Shown here: positions 35,967 to 44,037 of the stretch, one piece after another
Numbering within the stretch: the stretch's first letter is position 1
Layout of the letters: each line of letters opens with the position of its first letter
DNA from: Afipia sp. OHSU_II-C1
GTDB taxonomy: Bacteria; Pseudomonadota; Alphaproteobacteria; Rhizobiales; Xanthobacteraceae
DNA length: 64,000 bases
Reading direction: 5' to 3'
Assembly: GCF_000497575.1 (NCBI RefSeq)
Contig: NZ_APJI01000004.1
Span: forward strand, 310,001 to 374,000
The notes under the pieces: generated by a model
Databases searched by the model: none
What the model was told of the DNA's origin: nothing
What the model saw: only the letters and a program-made list of their open reading frames with translations
Translations under genes and position numbers: made by a program

Positions 35967-36203
35967 ATGAGCAAACCCGCAAAGACCTCGGCAGATCTCC
36001 TTGCCCTCCTCAAGGAAGAAATGAATCACTACGCTGATTGTCCCGAGGGCATCAGCGTCTCTGTGATCCCGGCTGGTGCTTCCTGGAAGTTTCGGACAAC
36101 CGCTGACGACGCCACCCAGTCCTCCGTGGGTTACGGCGAGTGCGTCGCGCGCATCGTCCAGATAGGCGACCATCTCGGCAAGCAGTTCGATTTGAAGGAC
36201 TGA
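35967..36203 (+). CDS. Small hypothetical protein
   Basis: 78 residues with a strong GGAGGT seven bases before the ATG. It has an N-terminal helical part (TSADLLALLKEEMNHYADCP) and a mixed part (SVSVIPAGASWKF; VGYGECVARIVQIGDHLGKQF). Neither signal peptide nor membrane helix is seen. The first of three small rightward genes; the family was not recognised. Confidence 0.75.
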   Translation: MSKPAKTSADLLALLKEEMNHYADCPEGISVSVIPAGASWKFRTTADDATQSSVGYGECVARIVQIGDHLGKQFDLKD

Positions 36204-36321
36204 TCGGCAGCCTCCCGCGTCGGCGCCGTTGAGGAAGGCTTCAGCCATGATGCCGCACGCGCTTGTGCGGGGCCTGCCAGCCGCCATTTGTAAGGATCGC
36301 AGATACCCGAGGAGCAAGCCA

Positions 36322-36573
36322 ATGGCTGTCGTTGTCGGCGACTGCGTGCATTTCCTTGTTGAATTCGGCGGCAAAATGCAAAAATGCCGAGTGTCTGATA
36401 TCGCCCTTACGAACAAGGAGGGCGTTCGAAAGAAAGACACCAACCACGATCAGCTTCTCGCGATATTTGAAAAACACAGAGCTGAAATTGAACGTATTGC
36501 GGTTGTGAAGCTGGAGAGCGGCCATGATTCTCTGCTCGGTATTATCGTGACCACTGAGGACCTGAACCGGTGA
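36322..36573 (+). CDS. DUF1488-like small protein (first of a tandem pair)
   Basis: 83 residues in the DUF1488 pattern: an N-terminal strand (VGDCVHFLVEFGG), a KCRVSDIAL segment, a helix LLAIFEKHRAEIERIAVVKLESG and a final TTEDLNR. The ATG at 36322 has GAGGAG about 8 bases upstream; earlier in-frame starts lack one. It is cytoplasmic and has no known activity. It shares length, order of motifs and start MAVV with the gene at 36639, showing an old tandem duplication. Confidence 0.78.
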   Translation: MAVVVGDCVHFLVEFGGKMQKCRVSDIALTNKEGVRKKDTNHDQLLAIFEKHRAEIERIAVVKLESGHDSLLGIIVTTEDLNR

Positions 36574-36638
36574 AACACCTTACCGGAACCTAACAGCCGG
36601 CTGTCGGTTAAGACTGGAGGTAGCGGAGGGTCACCCTC

Positions 36639-36890
36639 ATGGCTGTCGTTAGCGGCGACTACGTCGACTTCGTTGTGCGGTACGAGGGAAATACCGAGAG
36701 GTGCCGGATAACTGAGGCTGCCCTCTTGAACCGCGAGCGTGTGATCGACGAGCACCTCAACCACGGTCAACTCATTGCAATTTTTGTGAAGCACCGGGCC
36801 GAGATCGAATATCTCGCTATCGCGAAGATGCAGCGCGAAAAGCATTCCGACCACGGCTTCGTCTTGACCACGGACGACCTGACCCCCTGA
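36639..36890 (+). CDS. DUF1488-like small protein (second of a tandem pair)
   Basis: 83 residues, paralogous to the previous gene: MAVVSGDYVDFVVRYEGN, CRITEAALL, LIAIFVKHRAEIEYLAIAKM and TTDDLTP line up without gaps of note. GGAGGG lies about 9 bases before the ATG. A 12-bp perfect palindrome ACAGCCGGCTGT (36593-36604) lies in the 65-base space between the two genes. Function unknown. Confidence 0.78.
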   Translation: MAVVSGDYVDFVVRYEGNTERCRITEAALLNRERVIDEHLNHGQLIAIFVKHRAEIEYLAIAKMQREKHSDHGFVLTTDDLTP

Positions 36891-36974
36891 GAACCATCGC
36901 GATTCCAAGCGCCCGTGGTGGCCGTCACCACTCCGGCGGGAGGTCATCGCTGTTCGTAACCCGCCACAGAGAGC

Positions 36975-37000
36975 AAAAAAGCCCGGCGCGAGGCCGGCTT
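36975..37000 (-). terminator. Terminator of the outer-membrane beta-barrel gene
   Basis: Minus-strand AAGCCGGCC, TCGC, GCCGGGCTT (one bulged base) followed by TTTTTT, about 75 bases after the stop of the leftward outer-membrane protein gene. Confidence 0.7.
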
Positions 37001-37075
37001 AAGTTTGAAACTGGAGAAAGTAAGAAAGTACGTGTCGTCCGTTGTCTTCAGTTCGTCATGGATCAGGAACGATGG

Positions 37076-37846
37076 TCAGTACTTTGCGACAACCGGGCCG
37101 CCGAACTTGTAGCTGATGCGAGCCCTGACATCATTGGTGCGATAGTCCGCACTGCCAAACGCGTCGCCATGTCCCGCCGGAAATGCACCGGCAGGAACGA
37201 CCACGCTGGCGCGGCCGAGATCGGTGTAACGATATTCGACGCCCAGGATCCAGTTCGGCGTCATCATGTATTCGACGCCTGCACCGACGGTCCAGCCCAC
37301 CCGGGTGTCCGAACTGGTACGCGTGTCCGCACCGACGCCATTACGCACGATACTCAGGTTGGTGTCCGTCTGGCCAAAAGCGACGCCGCCGACCGCGTAA
37401 AGCAGCCACGCATTCGAGGTCCAACCCAGGCGTCCACGGATCGCGCCCTGCGTCCGCAAACGGGCATTGCCGTCAATGTGGTCCGTTGGAATTCCGGTCT
37501 GAAGGATCAGCGCCCCCGTATCGTGGTCGGCATAGCTGATGTCGCCTTCAATACCGAGCAGCCAGTTTGGCGAGAATTGCCAGTTGTAGCCGATCTGGCC
37601 GCCGCCGATCACGCTCGTGTCGCGAAGGCCGCGCGATCCAATCAAGGCCAAGGTTGGATAGCTTGCATCATAGCTGGAATCCAGCCACTGCCCGCCGACG
37701 TTGCCGCCGATGTAGAAGCCGGTCCAGTTGTAGACGTCCACGATTGGGGGCGCCTTGACATACGGCCGGGGGGCCATGTCCGCGGCGGAGGCAGCGCCCG
37801 CTGAAAGAGCTGTAACGGCTGCCGCCGCGATCAGAAAATTGCGCAT
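37076..37846 (-). CDS. Outer-membrane beta-barrel protein (Omp25/OmpA-like barrel)
   Basis: 256-residue surface protein of the alphaproteobacterial porin-like family. The Sec signal peptide is MRNFLIAAAAVTALSAGAASA. The mature start ADMAPRPYVKAPPIVDVYNWTGFYIGGNVGG is the family signature. Alternating beta strands follow (LLGIEGDISYAD; AIRGRLGWTSNAWLLYAVGG; WTVGAGVEYMMTPNWILGVEYRYTD) and it ends in RARISYKFGGPVVAKY with a terminal aromatic residue, as needed for barrel assembly. GGAG seven bases upstream supports the ATG at 37846. It has no linked operon partner. Confidence 0.93.
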   Translation of the reverse strand: MRNFLIAAAAVTALSAGAASAADMAPRPYVKAPPIVDVYNWTGFYIGGNVGGQWLDSSYDASYPTLALIGSRGLRDTSVIGGGQIGYNWQFSPNWLLGIEGDISYADHDTGALILQTGIPTDHIDGNARLRTQGAIRGRLGWTSNAWLLYAVGGVAFGQTDTNLSIVRNGVGADTRTSSDTRVGWTVGAGVEYMMTPNWILGVEYRYTDLGRASVVVPAGAFPAGHGDAFGSADYRTNDVRARISYKFGGPVVAKY

Positions 37847-38088
37847 GGTAAACTCCAAAAAATTATGTGGCTCAAAATGCTGGCGAACCGCGCCGTGCGT
37901 GAATACCATCACGGCTGACGACCAAAGTCTGTCACCCGAAGGCCACAGCCAGCATTTATCCTCACCCCAGTACCGTTTTGGACAACCATGCTGTCCTATT
38001 CGATCCTCGCGTCAAATTCCGGACATGGGCTCAAAATCTGATACAAGCCTGCCCAGCGAAACGCTGAACACAGAAAGACATCGACTGT

Positions 38089-38430
38089 ATGGGTTTCAAG
38101 GAACCAAGCTTCGCGGACCGTGCAGCGGCCGCGCAGAACGCCAGAAAGAACATCCTCGAGAAATTCAAGGCCAAGCCAGGCCCTAACGATCCTGAGGTGC
38201 TGAAGAAAGCTGCCGAGCGGCAGGCACAGGCCGCCGCGCGCGCGGAAGCGCAGAAACTGCGGGAAGCCGCCCGTGTTGAAAAGCTGGCGCGCGAAGCTGA
38301 GCTTGCGGCTCAGGCTGAAGCAGAGGCGCGCCGTCTCCAGGCGGAAAAGGAAGCGGCCGAAGCTGAACTCAAGGCACAGCAGAAGGCCGCGCGCGATGCG
38401 CGCTACGCCGCACGCAAGGCAAGGAAGTAA
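38089..38430 (+). CDS. DUF6481-like charged helical protein
   Basis: 113 residues, starting GFKEPSFADRAAAAQNARKNIL and continuing as one long Ala/Glu/Lys/Arg-rich helix or coiled coil to the end. The start block is that of the DUF6481 family, common in alphaproteobacteria and without known function. Cytoplasmic. The ATG has only a weak AGAAAG upstream. Convergent with the MxKDx gene. Confidence 0.8.
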   Translation: MGFKEPSFADRAAAAQNARKNILEKFKAKPGPNDPEVLKKAAERQAQAAARAEAQKLREAARVEKLAREAELAAQAEAEARRLQAEKEAAEAELKAQQKAARDARYAARKARK

Positions 38431-38465
38431 CACGGCGAACAGCGCCTCGCGGCGCGTCCGGAATA

Positions 38466-38496
38466 CTGCAGGCCCGCCGTGAGAGCGAGCCTGCAG
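38466..38496. terminator. Hairpin between convergent genes
   Basis: CTGCAGGC (38466-38473) pairs perfectly with GCCTGCAG (38489-38496). Located between two convergent stops; no T-run on either side, so termination is only plausible. Confidence 0.4.
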
Positions 38497-38517
38497 AAAA
38501 CAAAGATGAGATGAAGA

Positions 38518-38745
38518 TTACTTCTTCATCTCGTCTTTTTTCATGCCATCCTTGGCCATGCTGTCTTTCTTCATGCCATCCTTGGACATGGTGTCTTTCT
38601 TCATGCTGTCCTTCGACATCGCATCTTCCTTCTTCATGCCGTCCTTGGACATCTTGTCCTGAGCGAAGGCTGCCGGCGCGAATGCCAGGCCAAGCGAAAG
38701 AATTGCAGCGGTGGCGCCGAGCGTGAAACGTGTGGTGCGTGCCAT
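38518..38745 (-). CDS. Secreted pentapeptide MxKDx repeat protein
   Basis: 75 residues. A signal peptide (TRFTLGATAAILSLGLAFAPAAFA) is followed by a mature chain that is only repeats of the type M-S/A-K-D-G/S-M-K-K-D, about four and a half copies. This is the penta_MxKDx family of small exported proteins, whose role is unknown; methionine and lysine richness suggests metal or oxidant contact, which is inference. The repeat DNA is also visibly periodic (about 30-base units), so the copy number may vary between strains. Confidence 0.88.
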   Translation of the reverse strand: MARTTRFTLGATAAILSLGLAFAPAAFAQDKMSKDGMKKEDAMSKDSMKKDTMSKDGMKKDSMAKDGMKKDEMKK

Positions 38746-39032
38746 TTAAGTCCGTCCTCTCGATTCATTTTCTGATGCGACGCAGGTCGCTTCAGGGTCT
38801 TCGATGAGAAGCCGGCTTCGTTACCTGCGGACGGAAGATAAATTTCAGACCTGAAACGTTCACGGAACTTTTCCGCCGTCACGGTGGCACGCGCCGAAAG
38901 TATAGGCTCGTTTGCACATCAGTGCGGTGCAGCAACGGTAGCATTGCGCGGGCGGCTGGGTCAGAATGACGCACGCCTCTAATCAGCGCAAAGCGCTGAC
39001 TGAAAAGCAAAAAGACGCCAGGGAGAGACTCC

Positions 39033-40043
39033 ATGCTTACGCGACGCCACCTTCTCGCGACCACGCTTGCCGCACCCGCCATTCTCCGCTTCGGCGCTGC
39101 GCAGGCCGCAACCACCCTCAAGATCTCGCATCAGTTTCCCGGCGGCACCATCGACAAGGGCGACTTCCGCGACCGGCTGACTCGTGTCTTCGCCGCCGAG
39201 ATATCCAAACGCAGCGGCGGCGAAATCGTCGCGGAGGTCTATCCCGGCTCGTCGCTCATCAAGACCAACGCCCAGTTCTCGGCGATGCGCAAAGGCGCGC
39301 TCGACATGAGCCTCTATCCCCTGCCCTACGCCGGCGGCGAACTGCCTGAAACCAACATCGGCCTGATGCCCGGTCTGGTGTCGAGCTACGATCAGGGACT
39401 GGCATGGAAGACCAAGCCCGTGGGCAAGGCGCTCACCGATTTCCTCGCCGACAAGGGCATCATGCTCATCACATGGGTGTGGCAAGCCGGCGGCGTCGCC
39501 AGCCGGACGCGGCCGCTGGTTGCTCCGGAAGATGCCAAGGGCCTGAAGGTGCGCGGCGGATCGCGCGAAATGGACATGGTGCTCCAGACCGCCGGCGCGG
39601 CGGTGCTGTCGGTGCCGTCGAATGAAATCTACGCGGCGATGCAGACCGGCGCCTGCGACGCCGGAATCACATCATCGACCAGTCTGATCTCCTTCCGGCT
39701 TGAGGAAGTGGCCAAGCATCTGACATCCGGCGCGGGCCTGTCGTACTGGTTCATGCTCGAACCTCTGATGATGTCGAAAGCGATCTTCGACAAGCTGCCG
39801 AAGAACCAGCAGGACATCATCCTGACAGTCGGCGCCGAGATGGAAGCGTTTGGCCGGAAGGGCGCCGAGGCTGACGACATCGAGGTGGCGAAGGTCTACG
39901 AGAAGGCTGGCGCCAAGGTCAGCACAATGGACGCCGCGATCGTCGGCAAATGGCGCGACATCGCCCGCGACACCGCGTGGAAGGACTATTCGGGCAAGAC
40001 CGCGACCTCCGCCAACCTGATGAAGCTCGCGGCCGACGCATGA
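39033..40043 (+). CDS. TRAP transporter substrate-binding protein (DctP)
   Basis: Periplasmic solute receptor (336 aa). The N-terminus MLTRRHLLATTLAAPAILRFGAAQA has a twin-arginine motif (TRRHLL), suggesting Tat export. Conserved blocks include EIVAEVYPGSSLIKT, LKVRGGSREMDMVLQTAGA and VPSNEIYAAMQTGACDAGITS, the last being the family signature region with the ligand-contacting arginine in the preceding block. GGGAGAG lies about 6 bases upstream of the ATG. It leads the dctP-dctQ-dctM operon with four-base overlaps. The ligand, probably an organic acid, is not known. Confidence 0.93.
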   Translation: MLTRRHLLATTLAAPAILRFGAAQAATTLKISHQFPGGTIDKGDFRDRLTRVFAAEISKRSGGEIVAEVYPGSSLIKTNAQFSAMRKGALDMSLYPLPYAGGELPETNIGLMPGLVSSYDQGLAWKTKPVGKALTDFLADKGIMLITWVWQAGGVASRTRPLVAPEDAKGLKVRGGSREMDMVLQTAGAAVLSVPSNEIYAAMQTGACDAGITSSTSLISFRLEEVAKHLTSGAGLSYWFMLEPLMMSKAIFDKLPKNQQDIILTVGAEMEAFGRKGAEADDIEVAKVYEKAGAKVSTMDAAIVGKWRDIARDTAWKDYSGKTATSANLMKLAADA

Positions 40044-40594
40044 TGCACGGCTCGGTTGAGGACCAGCGCGAGCTGGTCACCCCGGCCTCGAGCAACCCGC
40101 TCCTGGCCGGGCTTGAGCGTGCTTTGGCGCTGTGCAATCGCGTCATCGTCGTGCTGGCGTCCGTCGCGCTCATTCTGGCGTGCCTGATCCTGAGCTACAG
40201 CGTCCTGACGCGCAGCATCTTCCATAGCGCGACCTATTGGCAGGACGAAGCCGCCGTTTTCCTGCTGGTCGGCGCGACGTTCATGACCGCCGCTTTCGTG
40301 CAAAGCCAGCGCGGGCATATCGGCATCGAAGCCTTTGTCGGCATCCTGTCGCCGACCGCCAACTGGATACGTCTGATCCTCGTCGATATCGCAAGCCTCG
40401 CGTTCTGCGCGTTCTTCGCGTGGAAATCCTGGACGCTGGCTCATGAAGCATGGGTGGACGGTCAGGTCTCCAACTCGATGTGGAGCCCGCCGCTCGCGAT
40501 TCCGTATGTCCTGATGGCGGCTGGCATGACGCTGCTATGCGTCCAGATCCTGCTCCAGATCATTACCTCTCTCGGCAAGGTTCCGCGTCCATGA
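40040..40594 (+). CDS. TRAP transporter small permease (DctQ)
   Basis: Four-helix inner-membrane subunit (184 aa). Helices are seen at VIVVLASVALILACLILSYSV, EAAVFLLVGATFMTAAFV, LVDIASLAFCAFFAWKSW and IPYVLMAAGMTLLCVQILL. The WQDEAAVFLLVGATF block is typical. The ATG overlaps the dctP stop as ATGA; a second ATG lies directly after it. The end overlaps the dctM start in the same way. Confidence 0.92.
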   Translation: MMHGSVEDQRELVTPASSNPLLAGLERALALCNRVIVVLASVALILACLILSYSVLTRSIFHSATYWQDEAAVFLLVGATFMTAAFVQSQRGHIGIEAFVGILSPTANWIRLILVDIASLAFCAFFAWKSWTLAHEAWVDGQVSNSMWSPPLAIPYVLMAAGMTLLCVQILLQIITSLGKVPRP

Positions 40595-41949
40595 CGGTTC
40601 TTGGAATTGGCATCAGCTACGGCATCGCCACCCTCGCCGCGATGTTCTCCGGCATGCCGATCGCATTCGCGCTGGGCGCCGTCGCCGTCGTGTTCATGGC
40701 GATCTATATGCCCTCCGCATCGCTCGATACGGTGACGCAGAACGTCTATGAGGAGATGGCCTCCATTACCCTGCTCTCGATCCCGCTGTTCATCCTCAAG
40801 GGCGCGGCGATCGGCAAGTCTCGTGCAGGACAGGATCTCTACTCCGCTCTGCACGCGTGGCTGCACAAGGTGCCCGGCGGCCTGGGCGTCGCCAATGTCT
40901 TCGCCTGCGCGCTGTTTGCGGCCATGGCCGGATCGTCGCCCGCGACCTGTTCGGCCATCGGTTCGGCCGGCATTCCCGAAATGCGCAAGCGCGGATACTC
41001 CGGCGGCTTCGCGGCGGGGATCATTGCCGCTGGCGGCACGCTCGGCATTCTGCTGCCGCCGTCGATCACCATGATCCTGTTTGCCGTCGCTGCGGAAAAG
41101 TCGCTCGGACGCCTGTTTCTCGCCGGCATCGGACCGGGACTGCTGCTGGTCTCGCTGTTCGGCTTCTACGCGGTGTACCGCTTCCGCAAGGAATACGCCG
41201 CCGCCAAGGTTGCCTATGAAGCGACCGGCGCGAACTCTCCGATCCTCGCGCACGACGATTTCACCATGGCGGAGCGCTTCAACGCGTTGCCGCGCGTGCT
41301 GCCGTTCATCATCCTGCTGACCGGGGTGATGATCGCGCTCTATGGCGGCTATGCCACGCCATCTGAAACGGCCGGGCTCGGCGGGCTGCTGGCGCTGCTG
41401 CTGATCGCGGTCATTTACAGTGTCTGGAAACCGTCGGACCTGTCGCCGATCCTGACCTCGACAATCCGCGAGTCCACCATGCTGATGATGATCATCGGCA
41501 TGTCGCTGCTCTACTCGTATGTCATGAGCTATCTGACGATTTCGCAATCGGCCGCCAGCGCCATCGTGGCGATGCAACTGCCGAAGTGGGAACTGCTCGC
41601 AGCCATCCTCGGCATGGTGATCGTGCTCGGCTTCTTCCTGCCGCCGGTGTCGATCATCCTGATGACCGCGCCGATCATCCTGCCGCCGCTGCGCGCCGCC
41701 GGATTCGACATCATCTGGTTCGGCGTGGTCATGACCATCGTCATGGAGATGGGGCTGATTCATCCCCCGGTGGGGCTGAACATTTTCGTCATCCGCAATG
41801 TCGCGCCCGACATCCCGCTGAGCGAAGTCATCTGGGGCACGCTGCCGTTCGTGCTGCTGATGTTCTTCGCCGTGGTACTGCTGTGTGTCTTCCCCGGCAT
41901 CTCGACATGGCTGCCGGATCTGGTGATGGGGCCGGAGTCGGTTCGTTAG
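40591..41949 (+). CDS. TRAP transporter large permease (DctM)
   Basis: Sodium-driven transport subunit (452 aa) with many membrane helices. It shows FSGMPIAFALGAVAVVF, SIPLFILKGAAIGKS, MAGSSPATCSAIGSAGIPEM and GGTLGILLPPSITMILF, all hallmark segments. The second half repeats the pattern (FLPPVSIILMTAPIILPPL; MEMGLIHPPVGLNIFVI). The ATG at 40591 overlaps the dctQ stop. The TAG stop overlaps by four bases the TAA stop of the convergent TetR gene. Confidence 0.95.
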   Translation: MTVLGIGISYGIATLAAMFSGMPIAFALGAVAVVFMAIYMPSASLDTVTQNVYEEMASITLLSIPLFILKGAAIGKSRAGQDLYSALHAWLHKVPGGLGVANVFACALFAAMAGSSPATCSAIGSAGIPEMRKRGYSGGFAAGIIAAGGTLGILLPPSITMILFAVAAEKSLGRLFLAGIGPGLLLVSLFGFYAVYRFRKEYAAAKVAYEATGANSPILAHDDFTMAERFNALPRVLPFIILLTGVMIALYGGYATPSETAGLGGLLALLLIAVIYSVWKPSDLSPILTSTIRESTMLMMIIGMSLLYSYVMSYLTISQSAASAIVAMQLPKWELLAAILGMVIVLGFFLPPVSIILMTAPIILPPLRAAGFDIIWFGVVMTIVMEMGLIHPPVGLNIFVIRNVAPDIPLSEVIWGTLPFVLLMFFAVVLLCVFPGISTWLPDLVMGPESVR

Positions 41950-42689
41950 GCGCGGGCGCGGCTGCCTGCTGTCGCGCGCCTTGAAGCCGGAGTTTTCGAC
42001 CGGGCGGCAACGGCCTTGGCCTTCGCACCGGCTTTGACGGCCTTGACCGGCGTGGCCGGCTTTTTCGCAAACCGCGCCAGAACCGCGCGGACATCCGCCT
42101 GCATCTGCGCAATGGCATCCGCATCGCCAGCCAGATGCTTGAGCAGGCATTGCTGGAACAGGCCGTCGAAAACGGCGTACAGCACCGCCGGCGTCATCTG
42201 CTGGGGTTCACCGGTCAGTTCCGCAAACCGGCTCATGATCCGCCAGATCATGGCCTCCAGACTCTTGTCGATTTCCAGAACGTCGGCCCGGAATTCTTCC
42301 TCGAACAGTGACTGCGAGCGCAGATCGTACCAGAGCCGGTGCATCTGCGCGTCATTGCGCACGGTCTCGCTCAATGCGGCCAGAAATCCCTCAAGCAGTT
42401 CGTCGTAGGTTGCCGCGCCCGCGACAACCTCGTCATAACGCGTGACGCATACCGCCTTGTAATGGCGGACGCAGCACATCATCAGGTCGACCTTGTCCTT
42501 GAAATAGTAGTGCAGCACGCCATGCGAGAAGATCGAGTTTTGCGCGATCTCGCGCAAACTGGTCTTCGCATATCCGAGTTCGGACAGCGTCTGCAGTGCA
42601 GCCTGCGCCAGTTCCGCGCGTCGTTCGGCAAACTTGTCGACACGCGGCCCGTTGATGCGGTCAACTTTTTCGATCGTGGCCGGAGCCAT
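41946..42689 (-). CDS. TetR/AcrR family transcriptional regulator
   Basis: Repressor-type regulator of 247 residues. The N-terminal helix-turn-helix (about residues 20-70) reads RAELAQAALQTLSELGYAKTSLREIAQNSIFSHGVLHYYFKDK, a good TetR match with the YYF recognition end. A ligand-binding helical domain follows. The last 40 residues are Ala/Lys/Arg rich (VKAGAKAKAVAARSKT), unusual for the family and perhaps an extra DNA-contacting tail. It is divergent from the SDR gene, with tandem repeats at 42836-42876 between them; regulation of SDR and of itself is the natural inference, with the convergent TRAP operon a less direct candidate. Confidence 0.92.
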   Translation of the reverse strand: MAPATIEKVDRINGPRVDKFAERRAELAQAALQTLSELGYAKTSLREIAQNSIFSHGVLHYYFKDKVDLMMCCVRHYKAVCVTRYDEVVAGAATYDELLEGFLAALSETVRNDAQMHRLWYDLRSQSLFEEEFRADVLEIDKSLEAMIWRIMSRFAELTGEPQQMTPAVLYAVFDGLFQQCLLKHLAGDADAIAQMQADVRAVLARFAKKPATPVKAVKAGAKAKAVAARSKTPASRRATAGSRARA

Positions 42690-42835
42690 TGTTTCTCAGC
42701 CTTTCAAATCCCCGCCTCAGGGATAACACCGGATCGCATCAGATCAAGGTCTGTTGTTCATCCGTCAAAAATCTTCGCGAGCCCGGAACTGCGGACGGCG
42801 CAGCACAAGAAAGATGCACTGGACATCTGACCAGC

Positions 42836-42876
42836 ATTTTCTTGACGACTGTATAAATTTTCTTGACAACTGTCAA
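42836..42876. promoter_or_regulatory. Tandem operator-like repeats with divergent -35 elements
   Basis: Two copies of ATTTTCTTGACNACTGT (42836-42852 and 42857-42873) match at 16 of 17 positions and are spaced 21 bp, two helical turns. The second includes the perfect palindrome TTGACA-AC-TGTCAA (42863-42876). TTGACA on the plus strand is followed after 17 bases by TCTGAT (42886-42891). On the minus strand TTGACA (42876-42871) is followed after 17 bases by TACAGT (42853-42848). Both promoters would be covered by a bound TetR dimer. Confidence 0.65.
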
Positions 42877-42940
42877 AGACGGGCCTCTGATCGCATTGTT
42901 CCCCACCAAGAGGGACGCGAGGAAACATCAGGGAGGATAA

Positions 42941-43057
42941 ATGCGGCTTGCAGGCATCTGCAAACGGTCCGTCGGTCCTGTCGCCAGCCCGGCCTTCGGC
43001 GCCCTCCTGCTCCCGAAAACATTGCCAGATCTCACCGCGACAATGCGGAACGCCTGA
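42941..43057 (+). CDS. Possible 38-residue leader or small protein
   Basis: Reading frame MRLAGICKRSVGPVASPAF... to TGA at 43057, with an excellent GGGAGGA about 5 bases before the ATG and located between the TetR/SDR promoter and the SDR gene. The peptide has no clear domain or signal. It may be an upstream translated leader or a remnant. The rest of the 494-base region holds only the operator and this frame. Confidence 0.3.
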   Translation: MRLAGICKRSVGPVASPAFGALLLPKTLPDLTATMRNA

Positions 43058-43183
43058 CCACGACGATAGCAACCGCTGTCGTCACGACAGCGCTTTTCTC
43101 ACTTCAGAACGACTGAACGGCAGCGACCCCGCTGACGAATGGCTGCGGCTTGCCTGCTCAACAAACAACCCGGAGGAAACCAC

Positions 43184-43987
43184 ATGAGCGTATTCAATCT
43201 GACCGGACGCAAGGCGCTGGTGACCGGCGGCGCGCGCGGTCTCGGCGCCGGCATGGCCGAAGCCCTGACCAAGGCTGGAGCCTCTGTCGTGATCGGCGAC
43301 GTGCTGACTGATCTCGGCCAGCAGACAGCAAAGGCACTCTCCACTGCCGGCGCCAAGGCCGACTTCGTCGCCCTCGATGTCACTGACGATGCAAGCTGGG
43401 CCGCCGCCGTGGCGGCGACGATCTCCAAGCTCGGCGGCTTCGACATCCTCGTGAACAACGCCGGCATCGAAATCACATCCTTGCTGGTGGACGCCAAGGC
43501 CGATGATTTGCAGCGCATGTGCAGCGTCAATATCGTCGGCACCGCGCTGGGCATGAAGCACGCATTCCGCGCCATGCGCCCGGGTGGCGCGGCAGGCAAA
43601 GGCGGCGCGATCGTCAACATCGCGTCGGTCGCCGCCACCATCGCGTTCCCCGGCATTGCCGGTTACTCCGCGACCAAATCCGGTGTCGACCGCATGACGC
43701 GCGTCGGAGCGATGGAGTCCGGCAAGCTCGGCTATGGCGTGCGGGTGAACTGCATTTATCCCGGCCTTGTGCCGACCGACATGGGCATGCAACTCGCAGG
43801 CGACGTCGTCGCGGCGGGGCTCTACCCCAGCGGAGAGGCAGCCATCGGCGACGTCGTCGGTCAGACGCCGCTCGGCCGTCTCGGCGAAATTCCTGACATG
43901 GCGGACGCAACGGTTTTCCTTTGCTCCGACGCCGCCCGCTTCATCACCGGCGCGGGACTGCCGGTCGACGGCGGAATGGGCATGTGA
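43184..43987 (+). CDS. Short-chain dehydrogenase/reductase
   Basis: NAD(P)-dependent oxidoreductase (267 aa) of the classical SDR family. The cofactor site is VTGGARGLGAGMAE (about 13-26), the NNAG motif is ILVNNAGIE, and the catalytic triad is Ser in NIASVAAT and YSATK with Tyr about 160 and Lys 164. The C-terminal FITGAGLPVDGGMGM is typical. GGAGGAAA before the ATG at 43184 fixes the start. It is next to a saccharopine-dehydrogenase-like reductase 50 bases downstream and under the TetR-type divergent promoter; the substrate is unknown. Confidence 0.93.
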   Translation: MSVFNLTGRKALVTGGARGLGAGMAEALTKAGASVVIGDVLTDLGQQTAKALSTAGAKADFVALDVTDDASWAAAVAATISKLGGFDILVNNAGIEITSLLVDAKADDLQRMCSVNIVGTALGMKHAFRAMRPGGAAGKGGAIVNIASVAATIAFPGIAGYSATKSGVDRMTRVGAMESGKLGYGVRVNCIYPGLVPTDMGMQLAGDVVAAGLYPSGEAAIGDVVGQTPLGRLGEIPDMADATVFLCSDAARFITGAGLPVDGGMGM

Positions 43988-44037
43988 CGGCACGCGCTGT
44001 TGAACTTCACAAAGGGCAAATCGAGGAAACATCCATC

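Noticed and set aside
32019..38500. Genomic island integrated at tRNA-Arg
   Set aside because: No integrase, no repeat of the tRNA 3' end was found downstream, and ordinary genes (HU, outer-membrane protein) lie within the stretch.
38518..38665. Short periodic DNA suggestive of a CRISPR or satellite array
   Set aside because: The periodicity is explained by the MxKDx coding repeats; there are no spacers.
40462..42150. Leftward frame of 562 codons across dctM
   Set aside because: Highly charged low-complexity translation; dctM is unmistakable on the other strand.
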